Origin: an uncultured Muribaculum sp.
GTDB taxonomy: Bacteria > Bacteroidota > Bacteroidia > Bacteroidales > Muribaculaceae
Assembly (NCBI GenBank): GCA_947573015.1
Contig: CANPDS010000038.1
Span: forward strand, 1-12,465
Reading direction: 5' to 3'
DNA: 12,465 nt
The translations under genes and the position numbers were made by a program. Positions within the stretch are counted from its first letter, which is position 1; each line of letters opens with the position of its first letter. This document shows, one piece after another, positions 8,101 through 12,465 of the stretch. Below the pieces are notes generated by a model that saw nothing but the letters and a program-made list of their open reading frames with translations, had not been told where the DNA came from and ran no database searches.

Positions 8101-8437
8101 GCTTGCGCCCGAACTCGGTAAGCGGGAATGTGAAGCCGTTGAGATCGTCGCGCACCTTATACCCACCGGCCTGCAGATCGGAAAGCACACAGAATATGTA
8201 CTCCTCACCAACCGTGTAAAACTGTGGAAGAATCGTATCAAGATCCTGCTCCATCCTGCCGTCTGGGCGTATCACACACGTGATACTGTCGGGCAGATTG
8301 TCGCGCTGGAAATTATATGCCGGCACCCGGTAACTGTTGCCGAATGCAGTGATATTGAAAAACAGCTTCCCCGACTCGCGGTTAAGTTCAATCTCGCGTG
8401 CCGGGAAAGTATACTTCTTGCCTTTTTCAGGTGTCAT
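5108..8437 (-). CDS. Large multidomain protein with C-terminal AlbA_2/Schlafen-type domain
   Basis: This 1109-residue protein has no signal peptide or membrane segment, so it should be cytoplasmic. Its layout by eye is: two beta-rich modules that look OB/S1-like (about 7-55 and 72-138); a long alpha-helical region (about 157-445); further beta-rich modules (about 455-500, 556-640 beginning GQTVAVRVV, and 655-725); a second helical region (about 770-935); and an AlbA_2 domain (945-1109). The AlbA_2 assignment rests on EDLYTEFK (946-953), GGTLFIGVGNSGQPIG (989-1004) and VYVRGINGKG (1085-1094), the usual order in this family. AlbA_2 domains bind nucleic acid or nucleotide, and in Schlafens the related fold cleaves tRNA. 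The gene starts 6 bp after queF, pointing to translational coupling and perhaps a tRNA- or RNA-linked role. The third acidic residue expected after IGV is Gly or Asn here. The OB/S1 calls are pattern-based and uncertain. The function is unknown. Confidence 0.75.
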   Translation of the reverse strand: MTPEKGKKYTFPAREIELNRESGKLFFNITAFGNSYRVPAYNFQRDNLPDSITCVIRPDGRMEQDLDTILPQFYTVGEEYIFCVLSDLQAGGYKVRDDLNGFTFPLTEFGRKRLPRFKRIVCRVNGISGGSLQLSLVDYEKERVAAEPASAEQIAMFDPEGTLTGDRIVALMRRHTMLGEALALYEAADPRWVIAALEGVERNFARWLNPNGRARSESYMHRKLRWLERYISIATGVLERGSVLGSFPTSSHEGIQARLSRIITHAGDYREAIWLLLDGREQAFIDDAIDTLKLSGYLYQPERRMRVLMSLFTLRTEYLRRYVADIFDIIRDRHAQPRFDKLYGKAFIEMLDIFIQNESKLVDAADKASVREMIVALAIQLLLTSGRDFASWHLYRTMLYRYAAMLIDKRSSDLIDKAFCTLLGENEDGLEFGWHDLDDVSLLCSTRLLRPVQRRGEPVQGVYEGSSAVIKLRDGGITVSHPDGDARNVIPTDMFSPRQVMVMVDERLDGKFSTDETDLSHLHAMWNTVQQSLLSPKAAVGKKTEEPAPAAVLPEVGQTVAVRVVKALDDDPHTFLCQVESPGYIGQGTINTFDIVIFPLAARADDFVDFDTHRPFLLKAMVDSIDATTGMLHFTMRPGIRELTIRLASAARDAKEDCLTYLYDYRAATNQWFGVTDGGFPVVFKAPREELSANEVVYTRIDYINASRPDRLFINAHFVDVEEKNENLFRFKRNAFYYLMSRYADGALYLPDSGASEAAPEVDAAVRPEVYLHLDEVRELIRLVDSVASLRHTDYVPTYNHLALARLLSAIIDDTFLREVYAVKMALVKALWAFSAVGRIDRDRFDELDERASMLAQGDPDTRRRLMMLRVLSRLDTPWQESGALVDAASSGDDTTISALARLVMSYNFLRGIEVYEARQSLKREIYRLLDLPLPDTLHTRVAQEEDLYTEFKASLIYPPERDRHMKADPRLQVADIMKGIDAMLNQKGGTLFIGVGNSGQPIGLHGDFVYLNGGIDDYDLQDVKDKFRLMLDNGMRRHFGVAPEGIVLYPDYVKPEFDFIDGQWVCRIDVRPAPAVIPMTDGAVYVRGINGKGDPLTPKEVKALRASR

Positions 8438-8443
8438 GGACTA

Positions 8444-8914
8444 TCAGGATTCAGGGAATGAGGCGAGCATACGCTCACGAGCCATGTCGCGATGCTGCTC
8501 GTCGGCATAATTGGCAAACGGGTGTATCGCGATACCTCCGCGCGGAGTGAATACCCCTTTCACTTCAAGATACCTCGGATCCATCAGCTTTACAAGATCC
8601 TTCATTATGATATTCACGCAATCCTCATGGAAGTCGCCATGGTTGCGGAAGCTGAACAGGTAAAGCTTCAGGCTCTTGCTCTCCACCATGCGTTCGCGCG
8701 GTATATAGCTTATGATTATCTTGGCGAAATCAGGCTGACCGGTCTTCGGACAGAGCGAGGTAAACTCCGGACAGTGGAAGGTCACAAGATACTCGTTCTC
8801 CGGATGCTTATTAGGGAATGTCTCCAGAACCTCCGGAGCATATTGGTCGGGATAATGCGTCGCCTGATTGCCGAGGAGGCTCAGTTCCGGCATCTCATCA
8901 TTATTTCGTGGCAT
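8444..8914 (-). CDS. queF: NADPH-dependent 7-cyano-7-deazaguanine reductase QueF (type I)
   Basis: QueF reduces the nitrile of preQ0 to the amine preQ1 with two NADPH, in the cytoplasmic route to the tRNA wobble base queuosine. At 156 residues this is the short, single-domain (B. subtilis-like) type. The catalytic Cys55 and Asp62 sit in CPKTGQPD, and the QueF signature ESKSLKLYLFSFRN (78-91) is followed by HGDFHED with His96 and Glu97, the preQ0-binding pair. All key residues are present, with numbering matching the B. subtilis enzyme as I recall it. The gene lies 31 bp after the dipeptidase gene and 6 bp before the large AlbA_2 gene, so it is the middle gene of an apparent operon. No other queuosine gene is in the window, and no preQ1 riboswitch was recognised in the short upstream gap. 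Confidence 0.96.
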   Translation of the reverse strand: MPRNNDEMPELSLLGNQATHYPDQYAPEVLETFPNKHPENEYLVTFHCPEFTSLCPKTGQPDFAKIIISYIPRERMVESKSLKLYLFSFRNHGDFHEDCVNIIMKDLVKLMDPRYLEVKGVFTPRGGIAIHPFANYADEQHRDMARERMLASFPES

Positions 8915-8945
8915 AATGAATAGTTTTAGAGGGTTTTAATGTCTA

Positions 8946-10586
8946 TCAGGGGTTTACCACTTTCAGACGCTCTCCGGCATCCTTGGCCACTGCACGGTAA
9001 TAATCATCGCTGTAGCCGCCAAACACCGGCGACATGCACTGACCCTCCTGCGTGCGGGCGAATTTGCCGGGAGCGGTCTCTTTCTTGATATTGCCGTCAA
9101 GATATTTCACAAAGAGGTAATCGCCAAGTTCCTTAAAACGCTTGGTGGAGCGCTCGGCCCAGCTGCATGAGAACTCGGTGAGCAGACGTGCCTGTTCCTC
9201 CGGAGCCAACTCCTTCGCACGGGCCTCGATATCGGCCACCCCTGCTGCCATGCCATCCTCAAGCTCGCTCTGCACGCGGCGTATATCAGGTATCATCTGG
9301 CTATAGCGGTTGTAAGCCTGATTTGCCACATAATTGTGCACCCAGAAAGCGGCATCCCAGCTCAGAGTGAGCATATCGCCGTTGCCCGGTTCATAACACC
9401 GTGGCACACGCTGCAATGAGCAGTACATGGGCACGTAGACACAGGTATTGGTATCATCGACACCAAACCACAACACACCCTTCATGGCCTTGGGCATATT
9501 GTCGCGGAGCTGTGCCACAAAGCTGAATCCGGTCTGCTGTGTGGCGATTGCACGCTCGTTGGTATACTCCACGCTGTCGACAGTGAATGTCATCGGACGC
9601 CAGCGGTAAGGCACCTTGAAGGGGCCGGCGCCGACATCCTGAGTCATATCAAACGGAGTATCCTCAAAATGGTCGCGCATGGCCCACTGCATGTCGGCCA
9701 CGGTGAGAGGCTTTGATGGCTTCACCCAAAGAGGCATAGGCTCACCCTTGGCCTCGTTGATCCATGGGAGCCAACGGTCGACATCCTCATCGGAATGTTT
9801 TTTGAAGAATGACCATACACGCGCATCGCAACCGCGCAGAGCGCTGAAGTCGGTTATCGCATAGGCTTTCGAGAAATCAAAATCCTCATCCTTGCCGGTG
9901 AAATATCCCTGCGAACGGGCAAAGTCGATAACATCGGGAGAGTAAAGCGTCTCCGGATCGTTCAACGGGAACCGATGTATACGTGAATGATTGGCATGTC
10001 CGGCTATCATACCGTCGGGTATGCGGCGTGCCACCCACACGGCACCCTTGCTCTTGCCGCCCTTGCCTATCATCTCCATTATCCAAGCCTCGCGGCCATC
10101 GGCGATAGAGAACGACTCACCCTCGCTGGCATAGCCGTATTCGGCCACCAGACCGGTCATAGTCTTGATAGCCTCCCGGGCGGTCTTGGCGCGTTCGAGA
10201 GTGATATAAATCAGCGAACCATAGTCGATGATACCAGTGGTATCCACAAGTTCCTCGCGGCCACCCCATGTACTCTCGCTGATAGCGAGTCCATGCTCAT
10301 TCATATTGCCCACGGTAGCGTAGGTATGCGACGGTTGAGGTATGCGTCCGAGCATACGCCCGGTGTCCCAGTCGCGCACATCGCGCATGTCGCCGGGAGC
10401 ATGGTCTGCGGCAGGAGTGGAATAAAGTTCGCCGTAAAGAGTGTGTGAGTCGGCGGCATAGGTGATCATCGCGCTACCATCGGCTGTGGCCCCCGGAGCG
10501 GCGATCAGGCTGGTGCATGCCATTGCGTCAAAGTATCCTGCGGCGCCCATAAGCGCCAGTGACAGTGCTATAGTCCTTATATTCAT
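8946..10586 (-). CDS. Secreted C69-family dipeptidase (PepD-like)
   Basis: This 546-residue protein belongs to peptidase family C69, whose members are N-terminal nucleophile hydrolases that cleave dipeptides. Residues 1-23 form a signal peptide (a hydrophobic core, then DAMA), and the next residue, Cys24 in CTSLIAAPGATADGS, is the expected nucleophile, exposed when the leader is removed. TYAADSHTLYGEL (42-54) and the later VGNMNEHGLAISESTWGG are typical of the family. Export to the periplasm is likely. A lipobox reading (AMAC) is possible, but acylation would block the catalytic Cys, so I prefer the Ntn-hydrolase view. Length is normal for Bacteroidales members. It is the first gene of the unit that continues into queF, and a good promoter lies upstream. 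The functional link to queF is not obvious and may be only positional. Confidence 0.92.
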   Translation of the reverse strand: MNIRTIALSLALMGAAGYFDAMACTSLIAAPGATADGSAMITYAADSHTLYGELYSTPAADHAPGDMRDVRDWDTGRMLGRIPQPSHTYATVGNMNEHGLAISESTWGGREELVDTTGIIDYGSLIYITLERAKTAREAIKTMTGLVAEYGYASEGESFSIADGREAWIMEMIGKGGKSKGAVWVARRIPDGMIAGHANHSRIHRFPLNDPETLYSPDVIDFARSQGYFTGKDEDFDFSKAYAITDFSALRGCDARVWSFFKKHSDEDVDRWLPWINEAKGEPMPLWVKPSKPLTVADMQWAMRDHFEDTPFDMTQDVGAGPFKVPYRWRPMTFTVDSVEYTNERAIATQQTGFSFVAQLRDNMPKAMKGVLWFGVDDTNTCVYVPMYCSLQRVPRCYEPGNGDMLTLSWDAAFWVHNYVANQAYNRYSQMIPDIRRVQSELEDGMAAGVADIEARAKELAPEEQARLLTEFSCSWAERSTKRFKELGDYLFVKYLDGNIKKETAPGKFARTQEGQCMSPVFGGYSDDYYRAVAKDAGERLKVVNP

Positions 10587-10629
10587 ATTTCGTTTTATTT
10601 GGCAATGATTGGTTTAGCTGTAATGCCCA

Positions 10630-10660
10630 CAAATTTACACAAAAAGAGGGACTTGGCCAA
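10630..10660 (-). promoter_or_regulatory. Bacteroidales-type promoter for the dipeptidase-queF-AlbA_2 unit
   Basis: Read on the minus strand, TAAATTTG (10630-10637) is a perfect match to the Bacteroidales -7 element TAnnTTTG. A TTG (10658-10660) lies 20 bp upstream, at the spacing expected for the -33 element. The -7 box ends 43 bp before the dipeptidase ATG, leaving a short leader of about 35 nt. It sits in the 120-bp gap after the glycosyltransferase stop and supports a separate transcription unit there. Confidence 0.55.
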
Positions 10661-10706
10661 CGCGCCACATCCCCCGGTAACTCATATTATATATTTGATG
10701 CAGGCG

Positions 10707-11801
10707 CTATCTTGCAGGCCCATACACTTCAGCCACCTGACGGGCGATAGTATCCCAATCATACTTAGAGAGGTCGTATCCTACACTGAGCGTGCCCGAC
10801 GCCACCTTTCCCTTTATCTTGGCTGCAAGGGCATCAATATCGCCCACGTGGAAATAGTCATCGGCAGCCAGGCCCACCTCCAGATTGGCGGGAATATCGC
10901 TCACCACAACGGGACGGTTATATGACATAGCCTCAAGAAGCGCTATCGGCAGACCCTCATGCGACGATGGAAGGACGTAGCATACCGCATGGGTGAGAAG
11001 TGAATGCAACCGCCGTCCGCGCACAAATCCTGTCAGCACAACACCATTTTTTCTGGCCAGGTCCTTAAGGCTGCGTGAATATTCATCCTCAAAGTCGGCA
11101 TCGCCGGCAAGCACCAGCCGGTAGCCCTGCGTGGCAAGGCCCGAACGTGCGAACGCCTCCACAAGATGATGCAGATTTTTCTCCGGCACAAAGCGGCTCA
11201 TGCCAAGCACATATTTTTCAGGAGCGATACCCAATGCCGCGAAGTATTCAGGCTCGTCGCACAGATCGGGCTCCGGCACACCGTTGTATATGAGATGCAC
11301 ACGTGAGGTGCGTCCATAGCGACGCGATATGTTGCGGCGTATCACATCGCTTATCACAATCACATCGTCGGCCAGACGGCTACCCCAGCTCTCGCCCCAC
11401 TTTATTATGGTACGGGCCATACGGCCCCATTTGTCGCGCTCGTAGTCGGGACCATGGTTGGTCATCACCACACGCAGTCCGAGCAGTTTGGCCAATGGCA
11501 CAGCAAGCGACGGACCCACGGCATGGATATGCACCAGATCAGCTCCGGCACGGCGTGCGGCCACCACGGCACGCACAGTATGGATTATGGCCTCGAAAGC
11601 TTTCTTGCGCGGAGTGGGCACGTCAACGAGTTTCACACCCTCCCACATGGTGCGCTTGTCGCCGGCAACATACGAGTCGCGACGCACCACCGTCACATCG
11701 TAGCCAATGGCGGCCAGACGTGGGTAGAGATTCTCGCAGTGGGTCTCTACTCCCCCCATCACTCCGGGGATACCGCGTGTACCTGTGACGTAGACTTTCA
11801 T
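10707..11801 (-). CDS. GT4-family glycosyltransferase
   Basis: This 364-residue protein has the two Rossmann domains of a GT-B glycosyltransferase. The N-terminal acceptor domain starts with TGTRGIPGVMGGVETHCENL (6-25), a glycine-rich loop typical of DUF1972-like and GT4 sugar transferases. HIHAVGPSLA follows at 91-100. The C-terminal donor domain has GMSRFVPEKN (200-209), with the Arg203 and Lys208 expected to hold the nucleotide-sugar phosphates, and the EX7E motif (Glu282 and Glu290 in HEGLPIALLEAM). GT4 enzymes of this kind build surface polysaccharide or lipopolysaccharide at the inner face of the inner membrane using a nucleotide-sugar donor. The gene begins 3 bp after the radical SAM gene, so the two are probably cotranscribed and work on the same glycan or envelope product. 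The sugar added cannot be predicted. Confidence 0.9.
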   Translation of the reverse strand: MKVYVTGTRGIPGVMGGVETHCENLYPRLAAIGYDVTVVRRDSYVAGDKRTMWEGVKLVDVPTPRKKAFEAIIHTVRAVVAARRAGADLVHIHAVGPSLAVPLAKLLGLRVVMTNHGPDYERDKWGRMARTIIKWGESWGSRLADDVIVISDVIRRNISRRYGRTSRVHLIYNGVPEPDLCDEPEYFAALGIAPEKYVLGMSRFVPEKNLHHLVEAFARSGLATQGYRLVLAGDADFEDEYSRSLKDLARKNGVVLTGFVRGRRLHSLLTHAVCYVLPSSHEGLPIALLEAMSYNRPVVVSDIPANLEVGLAADDYFHVGDIDALAAKIKGKVASGTLSVGYDLSKYDWDTIARQVAEVYGPAR

Positions 11802-11804
11802 TGC

Positions 11805-12465
11805 TCAGAATTTTTCACGGAGATCGCCCTGACATGGATCCTGACCCACATCATGCCATGTCTTGTCCAGACATGGTTTAAGGCCACGCATTGAACGCAG
11901 TTTGTTGGAAATGGCCCAACGCATGGGGTGCTTCACATATTTATGCATCACCGGCGAGGCAGTACCTACCATCCAGCAGTTTTTAGGACAGCGGCGCACA
12001 CAGGCACGCACATCGGCAGCCTCCGGAGAGTTCCACAGCGTCATGAAATCGGGGGCGGTATGTATATTGCCCATCGACTTCTTCCAGTATTTCGATTCCA
12101 GACCGTTGCAAGGATATACCTCGCCCCATGGATCGATGAAGAAATTGGCCGAACCAGCCTCACAGGGAAGCATGCGGCGTCCACCTTCGATATAGTTGAT
12201 AAGCCCCATGTTGAACCACGCGCGGAACCACGATTTGGGATGATTCTCCTGCAATTGCCATTCGATAAGCTGCTCGAAGTTGCGACATACCTCATCCTTA
12301 TTGGTAATCACATTGTCATCCTTATGGAAATAGTAAGAATTGTGGAAAGCGGCGGTGGCAAACTCCATGCCCAGCGAACGGCTAAGCTGATAGAGCGAAA
12401 GCATGTCGGCTGAGTTGTTGTTGCTAACCGTGCAGCCAAAGCCTATATCCTTCAGGCCCATCTGT
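11805..12465 (-). CDS. Radical SAM/SPASM-domain protein, N-terminus outside the window
   Basis: Only the C-terminal 219 residues are present. The frame stays open to the window edge (a Gln codon precedes the first visible Met), so that Met is not the start, and the CX3CX2C cluster motif lies outside. What is visible is the end of the radical SAM barrel (IGFGCTVSNN) and a SPASM-type auxiliary Fe-S domain. Counting the first visible Met as residue 1, Cys100 and Cys118 form C-X12-G-X4-C (CEAG to YPC), followed by Cys154, Cys158 and Cys162 (CVRRCPKNC) and later Cys197 and Cys210. SPASM enzymes modify peptides, proteins or other substrates by radical chemistry with S-adenosylmethionine. Placement 3 bp before a GT4 glycosyltransferase hints at a glycan or envelope pathway. 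The substrate is unknown, and no small precursor-peptide gene is visible on the downstream side. Confidence 0.85.
   Translation of the reverse strand, partial: QMGLKDIGFGCTVSNNNSADMLSLYQLSRSLGMEFATAAFHNSYYFHKDDNVITNKDEVCRNFEQLIEWQLQENHPKSWFRAWFNMGLINYIEGGRRMLPCEAGSANFFIDPWGEVYPCNGLESKYWKKSMGNIHTAPDFMTLWNSPEAADVRACVRRCPKNCWMVGTASPVMHKYVKHPMRWAISNKLRSMRGLKPCLDKTWHDVGQDPCQGDLREKF

Noticed and set aside
6845..8461. A 538-codon plus-strand open frame opposite the AlbA_2 gene
   Set aside because: It is antisense to a well-supported gene. Its product is rich in His and Arg with no recognisable domain, as expected from the reverse of a high-GC-third-position gene. It also runs past the queF boundary.
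10500..10520. Lipoprotein signal (lipobox AMAC) in the dipeptidase
   Set aside because: The Cys is the conserved N-terminal nucleophile of family C69, and acylation would inactivate it, so a plain signal peptide with an exposed Cys is the better reading.
1..12465. CRISPR arrays, tRNA or rRNA genes, prophage or transposase genes
   Set aside because: No regular repeat-spacer pattern, cloverleaf, rRNA segment or transposase frame was seen on either strand. The only mobile signals are the two short non-coding elements.

Overview
The window is a chromosomal stretch of a Gram-negative gut-type Bacteroidota, most likely a Bacteroidales (a Muribaculaceae-like genome is my best guess). The guess rests on the protein families and their sequence style, on the absence of strong Shine-Dalgarno sites, and on a TAnnTTTG-type promoter element upstream of one operon. 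I could not run a database search. All eight protein genes that I accept lie on the minus strand, so transcription runs from the right end of the window to the left.

Reading in transcription order: (1) The right edge (11805-12465) holds the C-terminal part of a radical SAM/SPASM protein. Three bases later comes a GT4 glycosyltransferase (10707-11801). The two look like the end of a surface-glycan or cell-envelope operon. (2) After a 120-bp gap with a good Bacteroidales promoter comes a second unit. It contains a secreted C69 dipeptidase (8946-10586), the queuosine enzyme QueF (8444-8914) and, 6 bp later, an 1109-residue multidomain protein ending in an AlbA_2/Schlafen-type domain (5108-8437). 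(3) After 301 bp with no gene comes a two-gene unit: a soluble pyruvoyl-dependent decarboxylase of the phosphatidylserine decarboxylase superfamily (3661-4806) and a GadC-like amino acid antiporter (1996-3612). It ends in a large stem-loop (1921-1975). (4) The last gene is an MFS transporter (263-1534), flanked on both sides by short inverted-repeat elements.

The most interesting system is the decarboxylase/antiporter pair. Its architecture is that of the GadB-GadC and AdiA-AdiC acid-resistance or amine-producing modules, but a PSD-family pyruvoyl enzyme stands in place of the usual PLP decarboxylase. That suggests an amino acid decarboxylation and product-export system of unknown substrate. 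The second is the tight coupling of queF to a Schlafen-like protein, which suggests a tRNA- or RNA-related role for the large protein.

Two non-autonomous mobile elements (MITE-like) of the same family, 179-263 and 1743-1904, share 20 of their first 25 bases. Each is bordered by a 3-bp direct repeat of the form TNA. The first is inserted exactly at the stop codon of the MFS gene and leaves the stop intact.
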